Shown: positions 43,595 to 52,060 of the stretch, piece after piece | How the letters are laid out: each line of letters starts with the position of its first letter | Numbering within the stretch: position 1 is the stretch's first letter | DNA from: Desulfosporosinus acidiphilus SJ4 | Lineage (GTDB): Bacteria > Bacillota > Desulfitobacteriia > Desulfitobacteriales > Desulfitobacteriaceae | Length of the DNA stretch: 64,000 bases | Direction of reading: 5' to 3' | Assembly: GCF_000255115.2 (NCBI RefSeq) | Contig: NC_018068.1 | Span: forward strand, 4,497,977 to 4,561,976 | Notes under the pieces: generated by a model | Database searches by the model: none | What the model was told of the DNA's origin: nothing | Seen by the model: the letters and a program-made list of their open reading frames with translations, nothing else | Made by a program: the position numbers and the translations under genes

Positions 43595-43630
43595 AAAAAT
43601 ACCTTCGCTTAGGCAAGCGAAGGTATTTTT
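43595..43630 (-). terminator. Bidirectional-looking terminator after the MarR gene
   Basis: A perfect 16-bp stem (AAAAATACCTTCGCTT with AAGCGAAGGTATTTTT) and a 4-nt loop, giving U-tracts in both directions. It lies just after the MarR-gene stop, insulating it from the two-component genes. Confidence 0.93.
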
Positions 43631-43634
43631 CTTA

Positions 43635-44069
43635 CTATAAATTCATCCGCTGTTCCAGAAGATCTAGGCTCTGAAGCAACTGCTGATATTCATCTTCCGT
43701 ATAATTCTTAAGAACTTCCCCGAGAAAGTTTTGTCGTTCCGTAATGACAGCATCAACTATTTCATTTCCTTTGTCCAACAATCGCAGCCGGACCATTCTT
43801 CGATCATTATTATCCCGAACTCGTTCCACCAACCGCGCTCGTTCCATTCGATCGGCCAAGTCAGTGGCAGTACTGCAGGCTACAAACAAGTGTTTACCCA
43901 GTTCACCCATGGTTAGCGGTCCAAATTCCCGGATACATAATAAAGCATTGAACTGAAGTGAAGAAATTTCCATACTTACTAGAATCGATCGTCCGCGCTT
44001 AAACAATATTGTGTTTGCTCGTCTTAAGCTCTCCTCTAATTGTTTGGTCAGTTCTTCGGTTGATGCCAT
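43635..44069 (-). CDS. MarR-family transcriptional regulator
   Basis: A 144-residue winged-helix regulator. The DNA-binding region shows LQFNALLCIREFGPLTMGELGKHL, the recognition helix VACSTATDLADRMERARLVER and the wing VRDNNDRRMVRLRLLDKG. Flanking helices form the dimer domain. The ATG at 44069 has GGGGGAC 5 nt upstream and is preferred to the one seven codons earlier. Cognate genes are not obvious; a strong terminator isolates it from the two-component operon. Confidence 0.92.
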   Translation of the reverse strand: MASTEELTKQLEESLRRANTILFKRGRSILVSMEISSLQFNALLCIREFGPLTMGELGKHLFVACSTATDLADRMERARLVERVRDNNDRRMVRLRLLDKGNEIVDAVITERQNFLGEVLKNYTEDEYQQLLQSLDLLEQRMNL

Positions 44070-44171
44070 CTCTCGTCCCCCATTCTCCATATAGCTCTAT
44101 TTTAGCATAGATTTTGGGGTTGTACACGGAAAAATTGCCTTTTATTGCTAATTTCCTTGCAATCCATTCCC

Positions 44172-44975
44172 TTAGGTGGAGCTCGGCGGATAATTAAATA
44201 AATTAATTGAACTAGGGGAATTAGGAAGCGCACCATTGCTCGTATCCGATTTAGCTGAGCCGGTTCCGGAAGATTGTCCGGAGGTCTCTCCATTGCCAAT
44301 ACTCTGACTCGTTCCGGTGCCGGACCCCTCTTTTCCAAGACTATTACCGAGACTTGGAATGATTGTGGTCGCGGGATTTGAACCTTTCACTAAACTTGGC
44401 TTATTTTCTAAATTTGCAGCATCGACAGTCCCGTATTTCGTGAGTGTTTTACCCTCGATTCGAATTTGCACTTGTTTAATCGTGGAAAACTGCGTCAGCG
44501 TATTGACGAGGCCATAAAGCGCCACTACCGGTGAGACTTTAGGATTGGGTTGTAAAAATTCTTTACTTAGATCAATAATTACCAAATCGTTTTTAATGGC
44601 TATGTCTAAGAGAGTCGTTGACGTAGGAACAGCAGCCTGTTCCGTTGCTGCTTTCGTTGATGCCGGTCCCTTCAGCCACTCAGTCACTGTTTCTCTGGCA
44701 ACACTCATCGTCTTTGGCAATGTCCGCTGTTCATTAACGAGATATTTCCCTGTTGAATCCGGAAAATATAAGCTAATCACTCTGCTGTCGCTTGCCGTCG
44801 ATGCAGGAGCTGTGGCAGGAAGAGTTGCGTTTTTATCACCGCCGATAAAATTTCCAAATGAGCTGTCAGTACCATCCTTGTTTACCAACGTTTCCAAGGT
44901 CCCACAGCCCATAAGCGACAGCAGACAAAATAATATGACTCCAATTAGTAGTTTGTACCATCTTCTGATTTTCAA
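44172..44975 (-). CDS. GerMN-domain lipoprotein (GerM-like)
   Basis: A 267-residue lipoprotein. The N-terminal signal ends in a lipobox (LSLMGCG, Cys at residue 24). A GerMN domain (about 65-190; RVISLYFPDSTGKYLVNEQR, ETVTEWLKGP, LVIIDLSKEFL, IKQVQIRIEG) follows; this domain occurs in spore germination and sporulation-related envelope proteins. The last 75 residues are Ser/Gly/Thr-rich and disordered. The start is TTG with GGAGGGGG upstream. It has one GerMN copy, while Bacillus GerM has two, so the exact role is uncertain. Confidence 0.85.
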   Translation of the reverse strand: MKIRRWYKLLIGVILFCLLSLMGCGTLETLVNKDGTDSSFGNFIGGDKNATLPATAPASTASDSRVISLYFPDSTGKYLVNEQRTLPKTMSVARETVTEWLKGPASTKAATEQAAVPTSTTLLDIAIKNDLVIIDLSKEFLQPNPKVSPVVALYGLVNTLTQFSTIKQVQIRIEGKTLTKYGTVDAANLENKPSLVKGSNPATTIIPSLGNSLGKEGSGTGTSQSIGNGETSGQSSGTGSAKSDTSNGALPNSPSSINLFNYPPSST

Positions 44976-45186
44976 TGGTTATGCCCCCTCCCAGATCTGT
45001 TACTTATACTTCTGATATGTTTTCCTACCATAAGCCTATGCTTTGTCCTGAAAAATAGTACAAGAACTCAGACATAGGTATGAATTTCACTGAGAGAAAA
45101 ACATTTTCGTATAAAGCAGGAGATCAAACCATAAATATGATAGCGGCAGGTTGGTTGCACTTATAGTATTAGAAAGGAGATCCCGC

Positions 45187-45927
45187 ATGCAGGATCTATT
45201 GGAAATTTTTAAAATCAGCAGCATAGCCGGGTTGGCCACGACTTTGGGGAGTATACTGGTTCTTTTATTTGGAAAGCCTCAAGAGCGTTTCCTTGCTTCC
45301 CTTTTAGCGGGTGCCGGTGGGGTGATGCTGGCGGTGGTAAGCGTTGATTTGCTGCCCAATGCCTGGAAAATAGGACCGCCGCTTCAGGTTGTCATCGGCC
45401 TTGCTTTAGGCCTATTGTTCATGTTTTTGGCTCATCTTCAGTTAAAAATACCTAATGATTCACTTCCCTTGTCGAGACGCCAGCGTCTAAAGCGTGCCGG
45501 TCTTCTCGTTGCTGCGGGGATTGCTTTGCATGATATTCCTGAAGGAATGGCTATTGCAATCAGCCAAGAAGCAGCACCAAGTCTCGGCCTCCTGATAGCT
45601 GTGGCCATTACCCTGCACAATCTCCCTGAAGGAATGGCTACAACAGCACCTCTGACCATGGCAAGAATCCGTTGGTGGAAAATACTACTCTTAAATATCG
45701 GCATCGCTGTCTTCACCCCCTTGGGGGCTATGCTTGGCCTTTTTGCCTTGGAAGGGGTACAAAATTCGCTTGCCTTTTTCTTAGCCTTTGCTGCAGGGGC
45801 TATGGGCTTTCTTGTCTTCGCCGAACTAATACCCCTCTCACGGGAACGCCACCCTCACTATGCACTGCTCGGAGGAACCGTCGGTTTTATCTTCTTCGCC
45901 ATTGTAAGCTTGCTTCTTCCGGCGTGA
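45187..45927 (+). CDS. ZIP-family metal transporter
   Basis: A 246-residue membrane protein with about seven to eight helices. The two ZIP metal-site motifs are present: ALHDIPEGMAIAISQE and TLHNLPEGMATTAPL, whose His, Asn/Asp and Glu residues bind Zn2+ or other divalent ions. The ATG at 45187 has AAAGGAG 8 nt upstream. Uptake of zinc or iron is the usual role; direction and ion cannot be fixed from sequence. Its stop (TGA, 45925-45927) abuts the stop of the convergent hydrolase gene with no gap. Confidence 0.93.
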   Translation: MQDLLEIFKISSIAGLATTLGSILVLLFGKPQERFLASLLAGAGGVMLAVVSVDLLPNAWKIGPPLQVVIGLALGLLFMFLAHLQLKIPNDSLPLSRRQRLKRAGLLVAAGIALHDIPEGMAIAISQEAAPSLGLLIAVAITLHNLPEGMATTAPLTMARIRWWKILLLNIGIAVFTPLGAMLGLFALEGVQNSLAFFLAFAAGAMGFLVFAELIPLSRERHPHYALLGGTVGFIFFAIVSLLLPA

Positions 45928-46635
45928 TCAGGTCTTCAGAAGGTTTGCCGCATAATCCCCCATTTTCTCGTAGCCTTTGGCATTTGGGTACTTTCCATTA
46001 TCAGAGGCTAAACCGGTAAGGTATTTTTGAGAGCTGTCAAATAAAACCGTCGTAAAATCCAAGGTCGTAATCGATTGTTTTTTAGCATAATCAATCTCCC
46101 AATCCCGAATCTCCTGAATACCCTTCTGATAGTTGGGATACCAAATAGGCAAGGCCACTATAGGGATAATATTATTAGCTTTAGCCTTTTCAATCATCGT
46201 TTCAACATTTGCTTGAAAATCCTTCAAAGGAACACTTTGAAGCGCATCCCCGGTCCCGACGAAAATTATGACCCGGCCTGGCTTTTCACTAACCACATCC
46301 GCATCAAAACGCGCCAACAAGTCTTTGGAGGTCTGCCCCCCTTTTCCTTTATTGACGACCCTTATCTTCAAATCATCTGCCAAGCGTTGAGTCCAAGAAT
46401 GAGCGGTATCTAAAGGATATCCAAGGGTGAAGGAGTCACCTAAAGCCACGATCTTCGAATTACTTGGTGTTTGAGTTTGTACTGAAGTCGTCTCCCGAGT
46501 TTCTCCGGCACCGGCTTTTGCTCCCGACGGCTGATCCACCTGTCCCCACAATCCGAGAAATCCGGTAATTAAGACTATTAAAGCAAGCGCGGTTGCTGCT
46601 TGAATCAAACGTATCTCCAATCGATAAGTACGCAT
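45928..46635 (-). CDS. SGNH/GDSL-type hydrolase-like exported protein
   Basis: A 235-residue protein with one N-terminal membrane/signal segment (ATALALIVLITGFLGLWG). Block I is intact (IVALGDSFTLGYPLD with the nucleophile Ser) and block II Gly is in VNKGKGGQTSKDLL. Block III reads VGTGDAL where Asn is expected (GxND), and block V reads DNGKYPNAKGYEKMG where the catalytic His is usually found before Pro-Asn. The missing Asn and His suggest reduced or altered activity. The ATG has AAAGGAGG upstream. It ends flush against the ZIP gene. Confidence 0.82.
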   Translation of the reverse strand: MRTYRLEIRLIQAATALALIVLITGFLGLWGQVDQPSGAKAGAGETRETTSVQTQTPSNSKIVALGDSFTLGYPLDTAHSWTQRLADDLKIRVVNKGKGGQTSKDLLARFDADVVSEKPGRVIIFVGTGDALQSVPLKDFQANVETMIEKAKANNIIPIVALPIWYPNYQKGIQEIRDWEIDYAKKQSITTLDFTTVLFDSSQKYLTGLASDNGKYPNAKGYEKMGDYAANLLKT

Positions 46636-46802
46636 AGATACTTCCTCCTTTTCTTCTAAATTCTAATATTCTACACCGTTTTCTTCTTTCCTTCTCACAT
46701 CTTAGAACTATGTGCGTCCAGGTTTCATACTCATGTACCCCTAGGCATACACCAGAGTGCAATTGAGCGCATATTTTATAGGAGGAAAAAGGAGGTGCCC
46801 CT

Positions 46803-47285
46803 ATGAGTTACATTGACAAGGCCCGTGAATTGGGGGAAGCCCTATCGCAAACCCCAGAACTTCAAGGGTTAAAGACGGCCGAAGCCGCTATTATGGCTGA
46901 TCCTCAGAGCCAAGAAGCATTCAGCCAGTATCAAGAAAAAGAACGCAGTCTCATCACTGCCCAAATGATTAGTAAGGTGGTTCCTGAGAAAGAATCTTTA
47001 GCTCTCTTGGATCTTAAAGTTCGTCTTATGAATAAATATCCTTTGATCAAAAACTACTTTGTTCAACAGCAGAATTACGAAAAACTAATGGCCATGGTCA
47101 ATTTGACCTTAACCACGGCCATGCATGGCTTACCCTCGGCCAGCGACCTTCCTATTCCCGAAGAATTGAAAGGCATGGCTCAACAAATCCTTGACAAAAT
47201 CAGCGGCGGAAACCCTATGGAAAAGATGCAAATCACTCCAGAAATGTTCAAAAACATTAAACTACCACCATTAACTCAGAAATAG
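46803..47285 (+). CDS. YlbF/YmcA-family protein
   Basis: A 160-residue helical cytosolic protein. The N-terminal ~110 residues (DKARELGEALSQTPELQGLK, DPQSQEAFSQYQEKERSL, YPLIKNYFVQQQNYEKLMAMV) match the YlbF/YmcA fold, which in Bacillus acts with YaaT in the Y-complex affecting RNase Y, sporulation and competence. An unusual ~50-residue C-terminal tail follows. The ATG has GGAGG upstream. It heads a plus-strand set of small unknown genes. Confidence 0.82.
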   Translation: MSYIDKARELGEALSQTPELQGLKTAEAAIMADPQSQEAFSQYQEKERSLITAQMISKVVPEKESLALLDLKVRLMNKYPLIKNYFVQQQNYEKLMAMVNLTLTTAMHGLPSASDLPIPEELKGMAQQILDKISGGNPMEKMQITPEMFKNIKLPPLTQK

Positions 47286-47301
47286 TCAGGCAGGGGTTGA
47301 C

Positions 47302-47424
47302 ATGAAGCTCGATGGTTATCGGGGGCCGAGTTTTATCAATGATGTATCACATCCGGTGACATTCATTGCCTTCCTGATTGTCATAATTTTAGGAGGTTGG
47401 GTTACTGTCTGCGCTTGGTTTTAA
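47302..47424 (+). CDS. 40-residue single-pass membrane protein
   Basis: A short frame begins at ATG 16 nt after the YlbF-family stop with AGGGG 6 nt upstream. The product has a polar N-terminus (MKLDGYRGPSFINDVSHP) and one membrane helix (VTFIAFLIVIILGGWVTVCAWF, split here as residues 19-40). Position inside a tight plus-strand gene series and the ribosome site support it. Function unknown. Confidence 0.6.
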   Translation: MKLDGYRGPSFINDVSHPVTFIAFLIVIILGGWVTVCAWF

Positions 47425-47448
47425 ATTGTTTAGGAGAGGAGGAAGGCT

Positions 47449-48048
47449 ATGATTCAACGAACTGAATGCGCTCCCCAGTTACCTGCCACCTCTTTCTCCT
47501 TCTCTATTTTAATAGACAGCCCCATGCGCCGCGATTTACCCTTTAGTCCGGTAAGTGCTATGATTTTGCCTATAGCCTCAACGGAAATTGAATTTGCTTC
47601 TATGATCGTTGCCGGGCTTGATGTGCTGATGACCTTTCTCTTTAAGCGATCATTAGCCCATCCGCCCAACATCAATCGTCCGACGCCCGATCATTATCCT
47701 ATAACGCTTACCCTGCCCCAATTAACTCAACTTATGCAGGCAGCAATATACGGACAAATCCCTGTGCAGTCACCCGCTCAGTTTGTCCCTGGGCAGGGTT
47801 TCGGCCCGGTTGGAACCGACGAACCACTTTTCCCGGATAACTTGAGCGTCTCACTTGTGGTTGCTGCTCCCTTTGCCCCTTTTGACGGAAGTCCCGATAC
47901 TTCTTTCAACGTTCCTTTATTTGAAATTCCAGGAGTTCCCGGTAATTTAATTATTGCCCTGGGAGTCATTATCGCCCAGTTCTATATCGAGCGCAGCGGG
48001 ACAGCTATTACCAACGGAAATGGGGGGAACGGCATTGCCACTTTTTAA
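47449..48048 (+). CDS. Hypothetical protein in YlbF cluster
   Basis: A 199-residue protein with GGAGGAAGG 6 nt before its ATG. It is Pro-, Ile- and Leu-rich, has a moderately hydrophobic patch at about 45-65 (SMIVAGLDVLMTFLFKRS) and another near 165-185 (GNLIIALGVIIAQFYIE), and a Gly/Asn-rich tail. No recognised domain, Cys-pair or catalytic signature is visible. It may be a spore-coat or envelope-associated protein by context, but that is inference only. Confidence 0.7.
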   Translation: MIQRTECAPQLPATSFSFSILIDSPMRRDLPFSPVSAMILPIASTEIEFASMIVAGLDVLMTFLFKRSLAHPPNINRPTPDHYPITLTLPQLTQLMQAAIYGQIPVQSPAQFVPGQGFGPVGTDEPLFPDNLSVSLVVAAPFAPFDGSPDTSFNVPLFEIPGVPGNLIIALGVIIAQFYIERSGTAITNGNGGNGIATF

Positions 48049-48322
48049 TTGGTTTAAAAACGGATGCTCGAAGCCCCCACTTCCTAACCGTCCCACTTCA
48101 GTGTCTTCGGAGGCTTGGGACTATGGTTTTAAACGCCTTGTTCCAATTCTCCAATCTCCACCTGTTGGTGCAGGCATATTAGCCATTTCCTTTTTCTTTT
48201 TCATTGCCTTTTTTTCAAATATTCTTTTAGCACAAGTATCCTTAAAAACTCTCGGTATTGCAGTAACAGTTACAACTTTTAGCCTTATGGCTATGGTTGT
48301 GCTCATTCTGTTTTTACTTTAA
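48020..48322 (+). CDS. Hypothetical small membrane protein in YlbF cluster
   Basis: A ~100-residue protein overlapping the previous gene by 29 bp. A soluble N-terminal half (KNGCSKPPLPNRPTSVSSEA) is followed by two adjacent hydrophobic helices (about 50-72 and 76-99). The start could be ATG 48020 or, with GGGGGG 6-7 nt upstream, TTG 48035. Function unknown. Confidence 0.55.
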   Translation: MGGTALPLFNWFKNGCSKPPLPNRPTSVSSEAWDYGFKRLVPILQSPPVGAGILAISFFFFIAFFSNILLAQVSLKTLGIAVTVTTFSLMAMVVLILFLL

Positions 48323-48370
48323 TCCTACATGTATACTATAGTTCTTAGTAAACTTCGAGGATACAGTAAA

Positions 48371-48415
48371 AAATGGAGCAGGCATTCAAGTAATTCTGAA
48401 TTGCCTGCTCCATTT
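48371..48415. terminator. Bidirectional terminator between convergent genes
   Basis: A long stem (outer arms AAATGGAGCAGGCA and TGCCTGCTCCATTT, inner TTCA/TGAA) between the plus-strand gene ending at 48322 and the minus-strand gene ending at 48537. Confidence 0.75.
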
Positions 48416-48536
48416 ATCGCGACATCTTGGAGTTTCACACGCATTGAATAATTTTGGGCGCTGTTGCTTTTCGTCCTCGGGTACAAAAGGACTTTTTATA
48501 CTCAAAGGGTTACTACACTTGCGAAACAGATTCAGA

Positions 48537-49499
48537 TTATTGAGGAGGCAGAGGGGGAACCACACCTGAGGGCACTTCCATTTGACTCGGAACCGGCAGC
48601 ACCTCTGGGGCGACAGGAGATGGAATAGGAGCTGAAATAGGCGCCGGAACAGAATCCGGACCAATCACCGGGTTCTTTCTGCCGCTGATTAAGTTAGAAA
48701 TCTTACCCCAAAACGATTGCGCTGTGTTTTTTACTGGCGTAAAAAAAGCCATAGGTCCTCTTGGTTCTTTTACTTTTAAAATAATCGGCCCATTGGGAGC
48801 TTGCCCAAGCTGACCGATGCCTTCCAGAGAAACAATCGTTCGGCTGTATGGATACAAGGGAACTGGGCTCTGAAAATGTGTCCTATAAACACCATTTCCT
48901 ACCGGCCGAAGGACCCCCGCTAAAAAACCCATTTTTCCTTTATTATCAACCAGATAAGCTGCATATTGTCCTACTTGCCCTTGTCCCAAGAATGTTTGTG
49001 GCGGCGGGAGATTGGCGACCAAAAGAAAACTATTGTCAGGCGATATGGTGGCCACGCCATTAGCAGCAATCCCCTCTTGAGCCGGTTGAAGAATAAGCTG
49101 CCGTGGTTTCATGACTTGATTTGTCCCTTGTAACTGAGGCTGGTTATACCCGGGATTTGGGTTGAACCCCATGTTCTGACTATATCCCATATTTGGATTA
49201 TTGCCCCCCATTGGCTGTGAGAGAGCACCCATATTCTGCGACAGAGAAGGAGCTTGCCAGGGATTTCCTTGAACCGGACCTGAGAATGGAGTTTGTTTTG
49301 GACCGATAAAACCACCGCGCATATTTTGTAATTGACCATCCTTTTGAAAAATTCCGCTGGCTTTAAGCCTCGACCCCAGCGTGTCACGAATTGTCCCCGG
49401 AGACTGTCCCGGGCCTAATGGAGCACTAGGTAATGTGGGGAACCCTTGGGGACCCATGGGCTCATAGGGATTGGAAGGAGTGTTCCCGCTGAACTTCAC
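48537..49499 (-). CDS. Pro/Gly/Asn-rich protein with anti-sigma-like beta domain
   Basis: A 320-residue protein. Residues 1-125 are low-complexity and rich in Pro, Gly, Asn, Met and Gln (PMGGNNPNMGYSQNMGFNPN). Residues about 135-250 form a beta-rich domain (ISPDNSFLLVANLPPP, YAAYLVDNKGKMGFLAGVL) resembling the C-terminal domain of RskA-type anti-sigma factors, though no membrane helix precedes it. The tail is Pro/Val-rich. The GTG at 49499 has AAAGGAGG 8 nt upstream. A spore-surface or structural role is plausible but unproven. Confidence 0.65.
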   Translation of the reverse strand: MKFSGNTPSNPYEPMGPQGFPTLPSAPLGPGQSPGTIRDTLGSRLKASGIFQKDGQLQNMRGGFIGPKQTPFSGPVQGNPWQAPSLSQNMGALSQPMGGNNPNMGYSQNMGFNPNPGYNQPQLQGTNQVMKPRQLILQPAQEGIAANGVATISPDNSFLLVANLPPPQTFLGQGQVGQYAAYLVDNKGKMGFLAGVLRPVGNGVYRTHFQSPVPLYPYSRTIVSLEGIGQLGQAPNGPIILKVKEPRGPMAFFTPVKNTAQSFWGKISNLISGRKNPVIGPDSVPAPISAPIPSPVAPEVLPVPSQMEVPSGVVPPLPPQ

Positions 49500-49613
49500 C
49501 TTGTTCCCCTCCTTTATCATTTCAAACTAATCTCTTAACATGATATGATTAAAGGAAGGGAAGAGTTCTGATATACTACTGTTATGTGTAAAACTATTCT
49601 TCGGGAGGCCGCT

Positions 49614-50570
49614 ATGCCAGATAAATTAACCACACTGTTTACCAAAAAAATATCCCGCCGTGACTTTTTGCGCAGTACCGGTGGATTCTTTGCCAATCAC
49701 TGGCTGCTTTCCTTGCTGCCCCTAGGCGGGGCCGGACTTCTTGGCTGGGCAGAACATGATACTAAGGAATTACAAAGCGAACTATGGGATCTTTTTTACC
49801 CCAAACTTCCGACAGCCCTCGAGGGAAAAACAATCTGTCAATTAAGCGACTTACATCTGGAATCCCTGCAAATGGATCCCGAACGCATCCGACAAACAGC
49901 CATGGCACAAAAGCCCGACCTTATTGTACTGACGGGCGACATTATTTCTACCCGAATCGATCTCGATAAAGTCAACCCCTATTTAAACAAATTCTCTGCA
50001 CCTTACGGAAACTATGTCGTTCTGGGAAATAACGACTACAGCCACCTATCACATACACTGCTGAAGCGTTTTCTGAAACAGCTTGAAGGTTTAGGATGGA
50101 TTCCCTTACTTAATCAATCAACCTTTCTATCTCCCCTCAACCTATGGATCATCGGAATCGACGACCCAGCCACTGCTCACGACGACGTGGACCGAGCCTA
50201 TCAAAACCTCCTCAGCTCCCAATCATCACACCCAGTTGCCCAAAACCCTTCCTTCCGCCTGGCTTTAGCCCACTCTTCCGATTGCCTTGACGATGTAGCT
50301 TCCTACGGATCCGATCTCTTACTGACAGGCCACACCCACGGCGGCCAAATCCGCCTCCCAGGCTTTAGGCCATTAATTACTAACACTTATCTGGGTGATA
50401 AAGGAATTTATGAAGGTTACCATGTTGTTAACGAAACTCCCTTATACATAAACCGCGGCATTGGAGAAAGCGTTATCCCCCTGCGCTTTAACGTCCCCCC
50501 AGAGATCGCTTTCTTTACTCTCCACCGAGGGAACAAATCACCTCTGCACCAGGTTCGAAACGCTAAATAG
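49614..50570 (+). CDS. Tat-exported metallophosphoesterase (YkuE/YaeI-like)
   Basis: A 318-residue calcineurin-like phosphoesterase. An N-terminal twin-arginine motif SRRDFLRSTGGFF with a hydrophobic stretch indicates Tat export. The five metallophosphoesterase blocks are present: QLSDLHLE, VLTGDIIS, VLGNNDYS (GNND in place of GNHD), ALAHSSD and LLTGHTHGGQIRLPG. Relatives hydrolyse lipid-linked diphosphates such as UDP-diacylglucosamine or act on teichoic acids. The ATG at 49614 has GGGAGG 5 nt upstream. Confidence 0.9.
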   Translation: MPDKLTTLFTKKISRRDFLRSTGGFFANHWLLSLLPLGGAGLLGWAEHDTKELQSELWDLFYPKLPTALEGKTICQLSDLHLESLQMDPERIRQTAMAQKPDLIVLTGDIISTRIDLDKVNPYLNKFSAPYGNYVVLGNNDYSHLSHTLLKRFLKQLEGLGWIPLLNQSTFLSPLNLWIIGIDDPATAHDDVDRAYQNLLSSQSSHPVAQNPSFRLALAHSSDCLDDVASYGSDLLLTGHTHGGQIRLPGFRPLITNTYLGDKGIYEGYHVVNETPLYINRGIGESVIPLRFNVPPEIAFFTLHRGNKSPLHQVRNAK

Positions 50571-50588
50571 CCCCGCATTGCGGGGCTA
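50568..50588 (+). terminator. Terminator of the metallophosphoesterase gene
   Basis: Stem TAGCCCCGC-ATT-GCGGGGCTA beginning at the stop codon, followed by CTTTTTT. Confidence 0.93.
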
Positions 50589-50654
50589 CTTTTTTATTGG
50601 TTTTCACAAATTCGCTCTGTCAAAAAGACTTTTTTTTATCTTACTTTATTCCCG

Positions 50655-51130
50655 AGACAGACGTTGCACATGAAATGTGCCGTCTTCCGAATAAGTCTCT
50701 CATTCCTATTACGTTCTCCAAGGCCTAAGACACGGAATGCAAGAGCACTTATCCCAACAAAAAGAGACGGTTCTTCTCTGATCTACCCATACCTAAGCGG
50801 ACAAAAGAACCGTCCCCGTGTCTTACGAAAAGTGTGTCAAAAGGACCGTCCCCAATGCACGCTCATGCAATACATACTCTCGCTTCCCAGGCCGGACGGT
50901 GCACATGAAATGTGCCGTCACCCAAAAACGTCTCCTATTCCCGTTCCGTTCTCCAAAGCCAGGACGCAGTGTGACAAGAGCGCGAAGTCTCTACGTAAGC
51001 AGCCCAGCAAACTTCGTGAAAGCGACCGACCCCAGATACGGGGCGGCGCATAGGACGTGCGCCGCCGCCATAGCGCCATGGATGGCGCTTATGGCGGGAA
51101 CCCCGCTCCCCAAAGCCAGGAGCTTGAACG
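50655..51130. repeat. Three imperfect tandem structured repeats
   Basis: This gene-free block has three related units, about 50655-50760, 50892-51000 and 51040-51130. Units 1 and 2 share TGCACATGAAATGTGCCGTC (a hairpin) and downstream CGTTCTCCAAGGCC/CGTTCTCCAAAGCC. Unit 3 has a GC-rich version of the hairpin (GGCGGCGCA...TGCGCCGCC), then CTCCCCAAAGCCAGGA. Between them lie CCGTCCCC motifs and an inverted repeat GACGGTTCTT/AAGAACCGTC (50766-50775 and 50805-50814). Reading frames here are short products of the repeats, not genes. Confidence 0.7.
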
Positions 51131-51179
51131 TTAGTTTGCTCTGCGAACGTACGACTGAGCGCTCTGTCACACAAGTCCC

Positions 51180-51851
51180 CTATATGCTAAAAGTATGGTT
51201 CCCAATCCTCTTAATCACAGGCCTGCTCTTAATCCACCGATCTGTCGCAAGCCGTGGATTATAGTAATATATTGCCCCATTGGTGGGATCATCACCTGAA
51301 AGCGCCGCTTCTGCTGCTTTATAAGCCTCGTCATTAGGATCGAGGTGTATCTGTTGATCCTTGACCGCTGTAAAAGCACCAGGTTGATAAACGACACCCC
51401 AAATTGTTTTCGGAAAATGTGGATCCTTAAGGCGATTTAAAACAACTGCTCCAACTGCTACTTGGCCTTCAAAATTCTCTCCCCGTGCTTCCCCGTATAT
51501 TACACGGGACAGCAGATCAACTTCCTCTTCGCTCACTAGGCGCCCCAAACTTCGGGAGAGTACTTGATGTCCAGTCACAGCCTCTGGCGGCGGCATTTCT
51601 TGTGAAGCTTTATTCGTTAGATTCTGATCGTTATTAACAATAATATTATAGGTTGGAATCTTTGTCGTCGACTTTGTGGGTTGAGGCTTTTGGGAACGAG
51701 ACGGATTGGGACTAGTGTTGGAATTGGCAAACATGATTTCATAGACATTATCTTGTCCTAAAACAGGATAAATGCTGGCTTGCCAAAGAAACAAACACAT
51801 CATCCCACAAAGAAAGATCGCCCAGGACTTCCGACATCGTCGGTGTGGCAA
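51180..51851 (-). CDS. SleB-type cell wall hydrolase
   Basis: A 223-residue protein with an N-terminal membrane/signal segment (SWAIFLCGMMCLFLWQASIY). After a polar Ser/Thr/Asn-rich linker it has a Hydrolase_2 domain (about 110-223; LLSRVIYGEARGENFEGQVA with the catalytic Glu, VGAVVLNRLKDPHFP, AIYYYNPRLATDRWI). SleB/CwlJ relatives cleave muramic-lactam peptidoglycan in the spore cortex during germination. It lacks the N-terminal peptidoglycan-binding domain of Bacillus SleB. I chose TTG 51851, which has AGAGGTGA 5-6 nt upstream, over a GTG three codons earlier. Confidence 0.87.
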   Translation of the reverse strand: MPHRRCRKSWAIFLCGMMCLFLWQASIYPVLGQDNVYEIMFANSNTSPNPSRSQKPQPTKSTTKIPTYNIIVNNDQNLTNKASQEMPPPEAVTGHQVLSRSLGRLVSEEEVDLLSRVIYGEARGENFEGQVAVGAVVLNRLKDPHFPKTIWGVVYQPGAFTAVKDQQIHLDPNDEAYKAAEAALSGDDPTNGAIYYYNPRLATDRWIKSRPVIKRIGNHTFSI

Positions 51852-52060
51852 AAAAATCACCTCTTAAGTTCTAAACTATTTCTAGTCTTTCCCAAGAAAG
51901 GCGATTTTTATAACATAATAAATTTTGATGATATAAAGACCCATAATTTCTCTCTTTTCTTAATCATATCTGAACGTTTATCTACATATACTTAGGCAAA
52001 CTGAGCAAAGCTAAAGAGAAGTTTAGGATTTGAGCACGCAGGTAAAGTGAGGGTGATATT

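Noticed and set aside
50655-51130. A CRISPR-like array
   Set aside because: The units are long, imperfect and only three in number, with no regular spacers and no cas genes nearby.
50664-51264. Two plus-strand frames of 129 and 148 codons in the repeat block
   Set aside because: They run through the tandem repeats, translate into low-complexity Arg/Pro/Ser-rich sequence in overlapping frames and lack ribosome sites.
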